In this document: piece by piece, positions 44,208-53,053 of the stretch | How positions within the stretch are numbered: the first letter of the stretch is position 1 | Layout of the letters: the number at the start of each line of letters is the position of its first letter | NCBI RefSeq assembly: GCF_000315445.1 | Contig: NZ_JH992960.1 | Span: 1 to 64,000, forward strand | DNA: 64,000 nucleotides | From: Alloiococcus otitis ATCC 51267 | GTDB taxonomy: Bacteria; Bacillota; Bacilli; Lactobacillales; Carnobacteriaceae_A | Direction of reading: 5' to 3' | The notes under the pieces: model-generated | Told to the model about the DNA's origin: nothing | The model's database searches: none | The model's input: only the letters and a program-made list of their open reading frames with translations | Program-made: the position numbers and the translations under genes

Positions 44208-45646
44208 CCTATTTAAGGATAGAAGCTGGCCGTTTTTCCTACCAGGGGTCAAAAGAGACTCAAATTGAGATAGAGGACCTGAGTCTCAACCAAGGGGAGA
44301 CCTTGGTGGTTTGTGGCAATTCGGGGTCAGGCAAGTCAACCTTGACCAACCTATTAAACGGGATCAGCCCTGAATATATTGAAGGTCAGGTCCAAGGTAA
44401 ATTTGAACTGGCCCACCTGCAAGCTGGCAAGAATGGCTTAGATGATTATGTAGGGATTGTGGGCAGTGTTTTTCAAAACCCGAGAACTCAGCACTTTACC
44501 CTCAATACCACTGATGAAGTTGTCCTTCCTTGTGAAAATATTGGACTGGACCAGGCCAGTATCCAAAAGCGTCTAGACTGGGTGGTTGACTTAATGGGGA
44601 TTGACAACTTGCTGGACCGGCCCATCTTTGACTTGTCAGGAGGGGAGAAGCAGTTAATTGCCCTGGCTTCGACCTTGATCTTACACCCCCAAGTCCTAAT
44701 TTTAGATGAGGTTTCCAGTAACTTAGACCAGGCCGCCATTGACCGAATCAAGGGGATTGTGGGGACCTTGCAGTGCCAAGGGATGACTTTGCTTATCATA
44801 GACCACCGACTAGAGTGGACTAGGGGCCTAGCAGACTATTACCTGAAATTAGCCGGTGGAAGAGTCGAAAAAGTCTGGGACCACGAAGCTTTCCAAGCAT
44901 TGTCTGAAGATGATTTGGCCCAACTCGGCTTGCGGACCAATAAGCCAATCTTAGGGTCTGACCTCCACTTTTCCAAAGATCCTGTATTTAAACCAGTATT
45001 GGATTTAAACCAGCTAGCAGTTGGCTATGACTTTCCCTTGTTAGAAGGGATCAACTTGGCTTTTTCTTATGGGGAAGTGACGGCTGTGATCGGCCCCATT
45101 GGAATAGGCAAGTCGACTCTGGCTGATGTGATGGTGGGCCTTCGCCAACCCTTAAAAGGCCAGATTAAATGGGAGCAGGTTAGCCAAGACCGGAAAAGTT
45201 TACTGGCGAAGAGTTTTATTGTTATGCAGGATGTCAACTACCAGCTCTTCCACCACACCGTTTGGCATGAGTTGGTGGTCGGGACCAAGTGGGAAGAGGC
45301 AGATCCGCAAGATGAGCACAACTTACCTAACCGGCTCTTAGACCGTCTGGACATCAAGGACTTGAAGAACCGCCACCCTATGACCTTATCAGGTGGGGAA
45401 AAGCAGCGGGTCCTCATTGCTTCGGCCATTGTCTCAGGCAAGGAAATCTTGATCTTTGATGAACCCACCAGTGGCTTTGACTATGAACACATGGTCCGCT
45501 TTGGCCAAATCTTACAAAACTTAAAAGAAGAGCAGATAGTCATGCTCGTCTTTACCCATGATTATGAACTGGCCAAGCACTGGTGTGACCGGGTAGTGGA
45601 CATTGAAGACTACCGCACTAGCAAAAACCTAAAACTTAACTATTAA
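44204..45646 (+). CDS. ECF transporter ATPase, two fused ATP-binding domains
   Basis: This 480-residue protein holds both ATPase copies in one chain. Domain 1: CGNSGSGKSTLTN, LSGGEKQLIALA, LILDEVSSNLD. Domain 2, from about residue 265: GPIGIGKSTLAD, LSGGEKQRVLIAS, IFDEPTSGFD. In domain 1 the usual Pro after Asp-Glu is Val (DEVSSNLD), a common variant. ATG 44204 overlaps the T-component stop (ATGA). Together the three genes make a complete importer. Confidence 0.94.
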   Translation: MTYLRIEAGRFSYQGSKETQIEIEDLSLNQGETLVVCGNSGSGKSTLTNLLNGISPEYIEGQVQGKFELAHLQAGKNGLDDYVGIVGSVFQNPRTQHFTLNTTDEVVLPCENIGLDQASIQKRLDWVVDLMGIDNLLDRPIFDLSGGEKQLIALASTLILHPQVLILDEVSSNLDQAAIDRIKGIVGTLQCQGMTLLIIDHRLEWTRGLADYYLKLAGGRVEKVWDHEAFQALSEDDLAQLGLRTNKPILGSDLHFSKDPVFKPVLDLNQLAVGYDFPLLEGINLAFSYGEVTAVIGPIGIGKSTLADVMVGLRQPLKGQIKWEQVSQDRKSLLAKSFIVMQDVNYQLFHHTVWHELVVGTKWEEADPQDEHNLPNRLLDRLDIKDLKNRHPMTLSGGEKQRVLIASAIVSGKEILIFDEPTSGFDYEHMVRFGQILQNLKEEQIVMLVFTHDYELAKHWCDRVVDIEDYRTSKNLKLNY

Positions 45647-45650
45647 AAGA

Positions 45651-45690
45651 AAGAGCCAGCAGAAGGATAGTTCCCTCTGCTGGCTCTTTA
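45651..45690. terminator. Bidirectional terminator between the ECF operon and htpX
   Basis: AAGAGCCAGCAGA pairs with TCTGCTGGCTCTT with A/T-rich flanks on both sides. Confidence 0.88.
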
Positions 45691-45691
45691 G

Positions 45692-46603
45692 TTAAAGTCT
45701 TTTTAAGGCCTTGATCCGGTTTTGGGTGGAAGGGTGGGTGCTCCAAATGGAATCGCCGGTTTTTTTGAAGGGGTTGTAAAAGTACATGGCACTCATAGAA
45801 GAGTCGGCCACTTCACTGGGATCCATCTGGGAGATTTTCATCAGGGCACTGGCTAGGGCATCAGGGTTTCGGGTCATTTCAGCTGCACTGGCATCTGCCA
45901 GGTATTCCCGGTTACGCGAGACCCACATTTGGATGAGACGGCTGAATAAGTGGCCAAAGATCAAGATCAAAAAACCCAGTAAAAAGCCGATGAAAACGAC
46001 TAAAATACCCGAGTCATTATCCCGGTCCCTTGACCGGGCTGGTCGCATCATGCCAAATTGGCCTGACCGGAAGAGAAAATGGCCCACTAGGATGAGAAAG
46101 CTCCCCAAGGCAAAGGTGGTTACTTTGAGTCTGGAGTCGTAGTTTTGGATATGGGAAATTTCATGGGCGATTACCCCCTCAATTTCCGCCCGGTTTAGCC
46201 GGCTCAAAAGTCCAGTAGTGACTGCAACACTGGCATTTTCCGGTTTCATACCGATGGCAAAGGCGTTGGGCTGCTTGTCTTTTACGACATACACCTTAGG
46301 CTGGGGCAAGTTTTGCATCATGGCTAACTGGCTAACAATATTGTAGACTTGCTGTTCTTTGATGGAATCATACTTGCCCTGGTGGATTTGCTTGGCCTTG
46401 GTCATCTGCAGCATGGAAGAAGGGGCAGAATTTACGGCCAAGGCGATATACAAGCCTCCCACAATCAAGCCAATAACCATTCCGGTTAGGAAGTTGCCAG
46501 CAAAAATATAGCCGGCCAGGGCCATAATGAGCATGATCACTAGGATGAAAAAGCCCACAATCAAGAAGGTTTTTCGTTTGTTTGAACGAATTTGCTCGTA
46601 CAT
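45692..46603 (-). CDS. htpX: HtpX-like membrane zinc metalloprotease
   Basis: This 303-residue M48 protease has helices near residues 15-33 and 38-56, zinc motif VIAHEISHIQNYD near residue 144, two further helices (about 160-178, 195-222) and the third ligand Glu in SRNREYLADASAAEMT near 232. It degrades damaged membrane proteins. AGTAGGTGG precedes ATG. It follows lemA after 12 bases, the common lemA-htpX pairing in lactic acid bacteria. Confidence 0.95.
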   Translation of the reverse strand: MYEQIRSNKRKTFLIVGFFILVIMLIMALAGYIFAGNFLTGMVIGLIVGGLYIALAVNSAPSSMLQMTKAKQIHQGKYDSIKEQQVYNIVSQLAMMQNLPQPKVYVVKDKQPNAFAIGMKPENASVAVTTGLLSRLNRAEIEGVIAHEISHIQNYDSRLKVTTFALGSFLILVGHFLFRSGQFGMMRPARSRDRDNDSGILVVFIGFLLGFLILIFGHLFSRLIQMWVSRNREYLADASAAEMTRNPDALASALMKISQMDPSEVADSSMSAMYFYNPFKKTGDSIWSTHPSTQNRIKALKRL

Positions 46604-46615
46604 TTAGCCACCTAC

Positions 46616-47173
46616 TTAAAAAGATACATTAGGAACTTCGCGTTTAGAATCTGGAATTTCCAGGTAGGTCATCTCAGTGAAGTTGAAGAGGCCGGCAATA
46701 ATATTGTGGGGAACTGATTGGATCTTGTTGTTGTAGTTCATCACGGACCGGTTGTAAGCCTGACGAGAGCCAGAGATACGGTTTTCTGTATTGGTTAATT
46801 CCTCTTGTAGGGAAAGAAAGTTTTGGTTGGCCTTCAAGTCAGGGTAACTTTCTGAAACGGCCAGCAATCGGCTCAAGGCATTGGACAAGTCATCTGAAGC
46901 AGCAAGTTTTTCCTTATTAGTAGCTCCTTGGGGTAGGTTGATTAAGTGCTGTCTAGCCTTGGTCACTTCTTCTAGAACTTCCTTCTCGTGGCTAGCATAG
47001 CCCTTAACGGTGTTGACTAGGTTGGGAACTAGGTCATTCCGTCTTTCCAGTTCCACGTCAATCTGGGAGAAAAATTGCCCCGCTGCATTCCGTAAGCGGA
47101 CCAAACTGTTATACATGCTAAATAAAATTGCCAAAATGACAATTAAGATAATAAGACCAATAATCCATTCCAT
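46616..47173 (-). CDS. lemA: LemA family protein
   Basis: This 185-residue protein has an N-terminal membrane helix (residues 2-21) and the conserved helical domain NSLVRLRNAAGQFFSQIDVE, RRNDLVPNLVNTVKGYASHE and NTENRISGSRQAYNRSVMNYN. The function is not well known. It is cotranscribed with htpX and carries AGGAGG before ATG. Confidence 0.95.
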   Translation of the reverse strand: MEWIIGLIILIVILAILFSMYNSLVRLRNAAGQFFSQIDVELERRNDLVPNLVNTVKGYASHEKEVLEEVTKARQHLINLPQGATNKEKLAASDDLSNALSRLLAVSESYPDLKANQNFLSLQEELTNTENRISGSRQAYNRSVMNYNNKIQSVPHNIIAGLFNFTEMTYLEIPDSKREVPNVSF

Positions 47174-47360
47174 AACTTTACCTCCTAAGGTCCTTTAAAA
47201 ACTGAGACTATCTAATGGGCAGTCTAGTTTTTATGGACCGATAAACTATTGTTTGTTGATTCTAACTAATTTTATCATAAATCAGCAATATTTAATAGCC
47301 GTTTGAAAGGGCTGTGGTACAATAACAGTAAGTAGAATTTATGAAGATTGAGTGGTTAAA

Positions 47361-48329
47361 ATGAAAGAAAATGTAAAGAAGGCTTGGGTCATTTCCCTTG
47401 CCATGCTGGCTTTGGTCTTGATGACCTGGTTAGTTGACCGGACCCAAGCCGAAGAAGAGGAGGAGTCCATTGACCAAGTTTATTTAAATCAATATTTAAA
47501 AACGGACGAGACCATCCCCACCCTTGATGAACTGGTTGAAGACTTGGGACAGGATCCGAGTGTGGAAGCAGTAGAGGCTGAGTTCGGTGGCAAAACAGCT
47601 GCCTTATTTGACCAAGATCTCTTACCTTTTGAAGCAGCCTTACCAAAGCTTGACCAGGGTGAAGACTTGCAAGCCATTGAACGCTATTATTATGACCAAG
47701 TCGTCACCGGTATCTCTCCCGTCAGGCCAAGCTATACGATAGAAGAAGGTTTCCAGCTTGCCCACCATAAGCCCCATGTTTCTTTAGAGAATGAGGCCTT
47801 GTTTGTAGACCAAACTGGCTTTAAGCGGGTCAGCGACTGGCTTAAGGCTGGCTATTTCCAAGTTTACCCTAAAGGTCAAGGCATTCTTGTTGTGGAAGGC
47901 CTCGTTCAGGTGACCGAAGACAAGAACTTGGCTGATGTGATTAACTTGGTCAATTCCTTACAGGTCGACTTAGCGGGCCAAGAAGTCAAGAGCTTTCCTA
48001 GTTTACTGGAAGAGGAAGACTTGCAAGTTGAGGACTGGAGCAATTTAGACCAGGCCGACAACTTCCGCTACCAAGAAGCGGGTTTGTCTAGCCAGGACTA
48101 TCTTCAAGCCCAAGAGGAATTTACTTTTTTAGAGCCAGACTTGTATGGCTACTTGGATTCTCCTACTTCCAAGCAAGACCTAAAAGTAATGGACAATACC
48201 ATCTTAACCTTTAAAGGCTTTTTGGCTGATGTAGACATGGACAGCTTGGAAGAAAGTCACTTGTCGATGAACAAGGCGTCATGGGGCCTGGAGGAAACTG
48301 AGGAGAGGACCATAGAGGTTAACGGTTAG
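47361..48329 (+). CDS. Predicted secreted or anchored acidic protein of unknown function
   Basis: This 322-residue protein begins with a signal-type helix (residues 8-27, ending DRTQA) and then a strongly acidic sequence (AEEEEESIDQVY...). No domain is recognised. It has repeated Asp-Gln pairs, as do other surface proteins in this window. ATG 47361 has a weak ribosome binding site; a -10 with TG (TGGTACAAT, about 47315-47323) lies upstream. sppA follows 48 bases downstream with its own strong site, so they may form an operon. No function is proposed. Confidence 0.65.
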   Translation: MKENVKKAWVISLAMLALVLMTWLVDRTQAEEEEESIDQVYLNQYLKTDETIPTLDELVEDLGQDPSVEAVEAEFGGKTAALFDQDLLPFEAALPKLDQGEDLQAIERYYYDQVVTGISPVRPSYTIEEGFQLAHHKPHVSLENEALFVDQTGFKRVSDWLKAGYFQVYPKGQGILVVEGLVQVTEDKNLADVINLVNSLQVDLAGQEVKSFPSLLEEEDLQVEDWSNLDQADNFRYQEAGLSSQDYLQAQEEFTFLEPDLYGYLDSPTSKQDLKVMDNTILTFKGFLADVDMDSLEESHLSMNKASWGLEETEERTIEVNG

Positions 48330-48377
48330 GGTTTGCCCCCGACCGTTTGAATGAAAAATGTAATGGAGGATGAGTAA

Positions 48378-49388
48378 ATGACTAAGAAGAAATGGATTGT
48401 AGTGGCCATCGCCGCCATATTGCTAGTGGTTTCTGGTATGTCCCGCCTAGGCCTTCAAGATGATGGTGCTGGCGAGGGCTTTTTGGACCAATATAACCCC
48501 GCCCACTACTTATTTGCTAGCTCGGAAGCTTATATTGAGGTTTTGGAGCCGGGTGACTCCGACTCGGGCATCTTAGTCCTGCCTGTTCACGGAGTGATAG
48601 GAGTTGATGGGGAAGGCTACAACCACGAATTGCTGTTAACAGCCATCGAATCAGCCAAGACCGACCCCAGTGTCCAAGCAATTTTACTGGACATCGATAG
48701 CCCGGGTGGGTCTGTCTACCACACCCATGAACTCTATACAGCCTTGATGGAGGTTAAAGAGGAAAGAGACCTGCCTGTCTATGCCTCTATGGGGTCTGTG
48801 GCAGCCAGTGGGGGCTATTATTTAGCCATGGCAGCCGACCAGGTTTTCGCTAGTCCCGAAAGCCTGACGGGGTCCATCGGGGTCATTATGTCCCAGCTGG
48901 ACCTGAGTGAACTAATGGATGAATTTGGGGTGAAAGAGAAGGTTATCAAGTCAGGGGAAATGAAAGATATTATGTCGCCTAGCCGGGAGATGACCCAAGC
49001 GGAAGAAGACCTGCTACAAAGTTATGTTGATGAGTCCTTTGATGCCTTTGTAGCGGTTGTGGACCAAGGACGGGATAATTTAAATGAGGAGGAAATCCGC
49101 GACTTAGCGGACGGTCGGATTTTCAGTGGACGTCAGGCTCAAAGGGAAGGCTTGATCGATGAACTTGGCTTCTTTAAGGATGCCCTAGCCCAGCTGAGAC
49201 AAGACCAAGGCCTGGAAGAAGCGGAGGTCTACTCTTTTGTCCAAGATGATCCTTTTGACCTGTTCGGGAATTTTCCCTTCTTTAAAAATGACGACCTAGA
49301 CCTCGTGTCCCAACTAGAAGAACTCGACCAGGCTCAAGGTCTTTCCCTCGACTACCTCTGGAAGGGAGGGCTGTCTAATGGCCAGTAA
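48378..49388 (+). CDS. sppA: Signal peptide peptidase SppA, 36 kDa type
   Basis: This 336-residue S49 membrane serine protease degrades released signal peptides. It has an N-terminal helix (residues 5-22), ILLDIDSPGGSVYHTHE near residue 105, the nucleophile Ser in GSVAASGGYYLAM near 138, SLTGSIGVIM near 161 and the general-base Lys region KEKVIKSGEMKDIMSP near 190. GGAGGATG precedes ATG. Its end overlaps the RDD gene by 11 bases. Confidence 0.94.
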   Translation: MTKKKWIVVAIAAILLVVSGMSRLGLQDDGAGEGFLDQYNPAHYLFASSEAYIEVLEPGDSDSGILVLPVHGVIGVDGEGYNHELLLTAIESAKTDPSVQAILLDIDSPGGSVYHTHELYTALMEVKEERDLPVYASMGSVAASGGYYLAMAADQVFASPESLTGSIGVIMSQLDLSELMDEFGVKEKVIKSGEMKDIMSPSREMTQAEEDLLQSYVDESFDAFVAVVDQGRDNLNEEEIRDLADGRIFSGRQAQREGLIDELGFFKDALAQLRQDQGLEEAEVYSFVQDDPFDLFGNFPFFKNDDLDLVSQLEELDQAQGLSLDYLWKGGLSNGQ

Positions 49389-49893
49389 GTTAAGCCTAGA
49401 CAGGGTCAGCCAGGCTATCAAAGACTTTCGTTTGCCCAAGCTGTTTTTAGCTGGTTTTTGGATCCGGTTTTTAGCCTTTCTTTTCGATGTCTTAGTTATC
49501 AAGGCAATCCAAGCCATCCTTTTGAACCTAACCCTCTACCGGCTTTTTAGTCCGGCCATCCAGGACAGTTTTTGGGTAAGCCTGGTGGAACTCGTGATTT
49601 TTGTCCTTTATTTTTTCCTAACCACTTTGTTTTTTAAGGGTCAAACCCCCGGCAAAATCCTCTTTGACCTTCGAGTAATCTCTTTGTCATCAGAAGAAAA
49701 TGACTTCAAAGTTTACTTATTCCGGGAATTCTTTGGCAAGGTCTTGTTTTACTACTTTCCTTACATTGCAGTTCTTTTAGTTTTTTCAGAGAAGAACCAG
49801 CACCTGATTGACTTCTTAGTGGATACGACGGTCATTAGGGAGTCCCGGCTGGAAGAAGTGAACCAGTATTTGTCTCAAGGTGGAAATGACTAG
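49378..49893 (+). CDS. RDD family membrane protein
   Basis: This 171-residue protein has three probable helices (residues about 25-50, 62-84, 120-140) and RDD-type features: FWIRFLAFLFDVLVIKAI at the start and GQTPGKILFDLRVI in the middle. The family is poorly characterised; some members affect ion exchange or membrane homeostasis. It overlaps sppA by 11 bases, a pairing seen in related cocci. Confidence 0.85.
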   Translation: MASKLSLDRVSQAIKDFRLPKLFLAGFWIRFLAFLFDVLVIKAIQAILLNLTLYRLFSPAIQDSFWVSLVELVIFVLYFFLTTLFFKGQTPGKILFDLRVISLSSEENDFKVYLFREFFGKVLFYYFPYIAVLLVFSEKNQHLIDFLVDTTVIRESRLEEVNQYLSQGGND

Positions 49894-49967
49894 GCAGGCG
49901 AAGAATCGACACCTGTAACCGACTAAGTTTGCTAGGTCAAGCTTCTACTCCATCTGGGTTCTTTCAA

Positions 49968-49997
49968 TTGTTTTGACCCGAATATTGGTTTTATAAT
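49968..49997 (+). promoter_or_regulatory. Promoter of the esterase gene
   Basis: TTGTTT (49968-49973), 18 bases, TATAAT (49992-49997), 62 bases before the chosen start. Confidence 0.5.
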
Positions 49998-50059
49998 GGA
50001 AAGTAGAGTTTGACTCGTTGACAAGACGAAAGATAAATGGATAGATGAAAGGTGATCAT

Positions 50060-50842
50060 GTGGCTATTTTTACAGGTACGCTCTTTTCGGAATATTTAGA
50101 TAAAAAGGTGAAATTTCGGGCTATTGTCCCAACACCGGGTCCAAGCAAGGAAGCTGATGTGGAGACCAAGGCTCCTTTAAAGACCCTTTACCTTTTGCAC
50201 GGTTGGAATGGAAACTATGAAGACTGGACTTACTATTCTGACATCTTGATGCTTGCAGAACAAAATAGCCTAGCGGTCATTATGCCGGACGGGGAGAACA
50301 GTTTTTACTCCGACCATATTACTGGGGCCCAGTACGGGAAGTTTTACCAAAAAGAGTTGGTCGAAAAGACCCGCTTCCTCTTTCCCTTGTCAGACAAGAG
50401 GGAAGATACCTTTGTTGCCGGTCTTTCCATGGGTGGTTATGGGGCCTTGCGGATCGGTTTAACTTGTCCTGAGACCTTTGGCAAAATTGGGGCCCTGTCG
50501 AGTCCCATCTTCTATGAGGGCCTATACAGCCAGGTGGAAACTGAAGAGATTGGCGGCTTGATTGTAGACACCTTACTCAGTTTGTTCAAGAAAAACCCGA
50601 ATGGCGACTTCCACCCCGACAATGACATCTATAAGCTAGTGGAAAAGGCTAATCCAATGCCAGACTTGTATTTGGCTTGTGGCCAGTCGGATGAATTAAT
50701 CAAACTCAATGAAGACTTCCACCAATGGTTGACTGCTCGGGGGATTGCCCACCACTATGTAACCGGGCCAGGAGAGCACTTGTGGCCCTACTGGAATGAA
50801 CAATTACCCTTACTTTTGGATTGGCTTTTAGATAAAAACTAA
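50060..50842 (+). CDS. Alpha/beta hydrolase, EstA/tributyrin esterase type
   Basis: This 260-residue serine esterase belongs to the esterase D-like family. It shows LYLLHGWNGNYEDW (oxyanion region), the nucleophile elbow GLSMGGYGALRIG near residue 115, the acid Asp in CGQSDEL near 216 and the His in GPGEHLWPYW near 244. GTG 50060 is preferred (AAAGG 7 bases upstream); ATG 50045 is the alternative. It probably cleaves short-chain esters; FrmB-like S-formylglutathione hydrolase is less likely without frmA. Confidence 0.88.
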   Translation: MAIFTGTLFSEYLDKKVKFRAIVPTPGPSKEADVETKAPLKTLYLLHGWNGNYEDWTYYSDILMLAEQNSLAVIMPDGENSFYSDHITGAQYGKFYQKELVEKTRFLFPLSDKREDTFVAGLSMGGYGALRIGLTCPETFGKIGALSSPIFYEGLYSQVETEEIGGLIVDTLLSLFKKNPNGDFHPDNDIYKLVEKANPMPDLYLACGQSDELIKLNEDFHQWLTARGIAHHYVTGPGEHLWPYWNEQLPLLLDWLLDKN

Positions 50843-50862
50843 ACATTCAAAGGAGGATTATA

Positions 50863-51138
50863 ATGGATTTTAAAGAAGAACAAGGACAAATTGTAACGGA
50901 AGTAGACGGCAAGGTCGTTGGCTCTATTAAGTTCCGTGACCAAGGCGACCAGGTTTTAGAAGCTTATTCCACCTTTGTCGATGATTCACAGCGGGGCCAA
51001 GGTCTAGCCCGTCAGCTAGTCGACCAATTAGTAGCAAAAGCAGAAAAAGAAGGCAAAAAAATTAAACCATCTTGTTCCTATGTTGAAAGTCTCTTTCAGA
51101 AAGAAAAAGAGACATACGGCCATATTGAAGCAAAATAA
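50863..51138 (+). CDS. Small GNAT-family acetyltransferase (YidJ/CPxC-type)
   Basis: This 91-residue protein matches the short GNAT-like family represented by human GTLF3B-type proteins and bacterial YjdJ. The acetyl-CoA loop SQRGQGLARQLVDQLV lies near residue 43, followed by IKPSCSYVESLFQKEKETY. Length is normal for this truncated GNAT group. GGAGGATTAT precedes ATG. It is 20 bases after the esterase gene, so cotranscribed. Confidence 0.88.
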   Translation: MDFKEEQGQIVTEVDGKVVGSIKFRDQGDQVLEAYSTFVDDSQRGQGLARQLVDQLVAKAEKEGKKIKPSCSYVESLFQKEKETYGHIEAK

Positions 51139-51157
51139 GGAATCATTTTCTTGCCTT

Positions 51158-51200
51158 AGGCCACCAGGTATCTGACTTTATACCTGGTGGCCTTTGCTTT
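51158..51200 (+). terminator. Terminator after the small acetyltransferase gene
   Basis: AGGCCACCAGGTA pairs with TACCTGGTGGCCT, then TTGCTTT. Confidence 0.88.
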
Positions 51201-51350
51201 ACCTTTGAAAGCTTCCCCCCTATAACTCATGTCAATATGACCATCTGTTCATTATAATATCATTTATTTTAAGTTATGCTTTCTTTTATATGAAAATGTT
51301 GATATAATTATAATGAATTTATTATAGTTTTAGGAATGGAGGAGGAAAGG

Positions 51351-51644
51351 GTGTTTCAAAGGATGAAGAAAAAACAGTTTACCCCTCTTGATCTGATTAT
51401 CTTACACCTGGCCATTAGCCTGGTATATATCTTTTTTGCCTGGCTATTTACGAAAGTCAGTCTCATGTGGCCCATCTTTGTCCTGGCTTTGGCTAGTCAA
51501 AGCTTGGGTAGTTTGGTAGCTTATTACTTTATGAATCAAAAAAGTTATGATGCTGTTGCTTTTGATCGCTTTTTAGCAATCCTTGTAGTCTCTAGCCTGA
51601 TTGCCCTCGTCGTTGGGGTCGGCTTTTCTTTTTTATTGTTCTAG
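51351..51644 (+). CDS. Small membrane protein of unknown function
   Basis: This 97-residue protein has three predicted helices (residues about 15-35, 38-58, 72-95) and a basic N-terminus ([10 protein letters not shown]). GTG 51351 lies 6-7 bases after GGAGGA; ATG 51363 is another choice. No family is recognised. It is a single gene with AT-rich upstream DNA and the shared terminator at 51665-51701. Confidence 0.65.
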   Translation: MFQRMKKKQFTPLDLIILHLAISLVYIFFAWLFTKVSLMWPIFVLALASQSLGSLVAYYFMNQKSYDAVAFDRFLAILVVSSLIALVVGVGFSFLLF

Positions 51645-51664
51645 CAGGGTAGTTTCATATAAGC

Positions 51665-51701
51665 AAAAAGGACCTCTCCTCAAATGGGAGAGGTCCTTTT
51701 T
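51665..51701. terminator. Bidirectional terminator between the small membrane protein and the tRNA cluster
   Basis: AAAAAGGACCTCTCC pairs with GGGAGAGGTCCTTTTT, symmetrical with A and T runs. Confidence 0.92.
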
Positions 51702-51706
51702 CAGGA

Positions 51707-51778
51707 CTGGGCTACTAGGATTCGAACCTAGGAATGACGGTACCAAAAACCGTTGCCTTACCGCTTGGCTATAGCCCA
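51707..51778 (-). tRNA. tRNA-Gln (TTG)
   Basis: On the minus strand acceptor TGGGCTA pairs with TAGCCCA, and the anticodon stem ACGGT/ACCGT encloses TTTTGGT, giving TTG. Discriminator G. Confidence 0.95.
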
Positions 51779-51786
51779 ATAATAAG

Positions 51787-51867
51787 TGGAGGGAGAAGGA
51801 TTTGAACCTACGAACCCGAAGGAACGGATTTACAGTCCGCTGCGTTTGGCCACTTCGCTATCCCTCC
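51787..51867 (-). tRNA. tRNA-Tyr (GTA)
   Basis: Acceptor GGAGGGA pairs with TCCCTCC; the anticodon loop CTGTAAA gives GTA. The long variable arm (81 nt in all) is as expected for bacterial tRNA-Tyr. Confidence 0.95.
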
Positions 51868-51874
51868 ATGAAAG

Positions 51875-51946
51875 TGACCCCTACGGGATTCGAACCCGTG
51901 ATACCGCCGTGAAAGGGCGATGTCTTAACCACTTGACCAAGGGGCC
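51875..51946 (-). tRNA. tRNA-Glu (TTC)
   Basis: Acceptor GGCCCCT pairs with AGGGGTC; the anticodon loop CTTTCAC gives TTC. First gene of the Glu-Tyr-Gln cluster. Confidence 0.95.
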
Positions 51947-51970
51947 TTATTTTTTCTGAACACAAGTAGC

Positions 51971-51999
51971 ATTGTATAATCTTATTTACAAAAAGTCAA
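51971..51999 (-). promoter_or_regulatory. Promoter of the tRNA-Glu-Tyr-Gln cluster
   Basis: On the minus strand TTGACT (51999-51994), 17 bases, TACAAT (51976-51971), 25 bases before tRNA-Glu. Confidence 0.75.
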
Positions 52000-52162
52000 C
52001 AAGAAATTTATCTTTCCTATAAAAGGACTCCTCGATCAAGCTAGCCCTTATCTTAGCTAGACTTTAACTAAGAGGGTTACTCAATTGCTTTACTTGTCTA
52101 GGATAGGCCTTATCCGCAAATTTGTCAAATACAAGCTTAATATTTATCCTAGCTTCAATTAG

Positions 52163-52171
52163 TGATATAAT
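52163..52171 (+). promoter_or_regulatory. Extended -10 promoter element of cdaA
   Basis: TGATATAAT (52163-52171) matches the extended -10 consensus exactly; the -35 (about 52143-52148, TTTATC) is weak. Confidence 0.5.
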
Positions 52172-52210
52172 CAGGTCATATGTTAAATCTAGCTGTAATG
52201 GAGGTGCTAT

Positions 52211-53053
52211 ATGCCAATCGATATATCCTTGGACTCGATTCTATCTTGGTCGACCCTCTCTAGTATTGTCGACATCATCATTGTTTCTTTTGTTGTCTAC
52301 CAGTTGATTAAAATTATTCGGGGAACCCGGATTAATGAATTGCTCAACGGTATTTTAATCATTTTAGTAGTTAAAGTGGTGTCTTCCGTCTTAAACTTGG
52401 AAACAACTGAATATATTATTGATTTTATTATTCAATGGTCAGCTTTAGCCTTGATTATCATCTTCCAGCCTGAACTCAGAAGGGGCTTGGAGCACCTGGG
52501 CCGGGGGTCAGTCTTTGCTAAAAAAAGACGGTCCAATCCAAGTGAAAAAATGATTGATGCCCTTGCTTCTGCCATCTCCTATATGAGTAAGAGACGGATC
52601 GGTGCCTTAATTTCCATTGAAGGGGAAACAGCCCTTGATGAATATATTGATACCGGAACAGATGTTAACGGTGATATCTCAAGGGAATTATTAATTAACA
52701 TCTTTATTCCCAACACCCCTCTCCACGATGGGGCCGTGATTATCAAGGATTTTAAGATAGCTTCAGCAGCTAGTTACCTACCCTTGTCTGAGAGTCCAGC
52801 CATCCCTAAAAAATTTGGGACCCGGCACCGGGCAGCTATTGGTTTGTCCGAGCAATCAGATGCCATCACCTTGATTGTTTCTGAAGAGACGGGTGAGATT
52901 AGTATTTCACATAATGGTAACATTTTAAATGGTATCAGCAGTGAGGAAATGGTGGATTACTTAAACAAACATTTGGTGAATGAAGAAGATAACCAAGAAG
53001 GCTTCTTTAACAACTTACTTGACAGGGTCAAAAAAGGAGTGTCCGGTGAATGA
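52211..53053 (+). CDS. cdaA: Diadenylate cyclase CdaA
   Basis: This 280-residue membrane enzyme makes cyclic di-AMP from two ATP. Three N-terminal helices (about residues 14-32, 38-57, 63-83) precede the DAC domain, with DGAVIIKDFKIASAASYLP near residue 175 and GTRHRAAIGLSEQSDA near 205, the DGA and RHR catalytic motifs. GGAGG precedes ATG. It heads the conserved cdaA-cdaR-glmM operon and overlaps cdaR by 4 bases. Confidence 0.97.
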   Translation: MPIDISLDSILSWSTLSSIVDIIIVSFVVYQLIKIIRGTRINELLNGILIILVVKVVSSVLNLETTEYIIDFIIQWSALALIIIFQPELRRGLEHLGRGSVFAKKRRSNPSEKMIDALASAISYMSKRRIGALISIEGETALDEYIDTGTDVNGDISRELLINIFIPNTPLHDGAVIIKDFKIASAASYLPLSESPAIPKKFGTRHRAAIGLSEQSDAITLIVSEETGEISISHNGNILNGISSEEMVDYLNKHLVNEEDNQEGFFNNLLDRVKKGVSGE

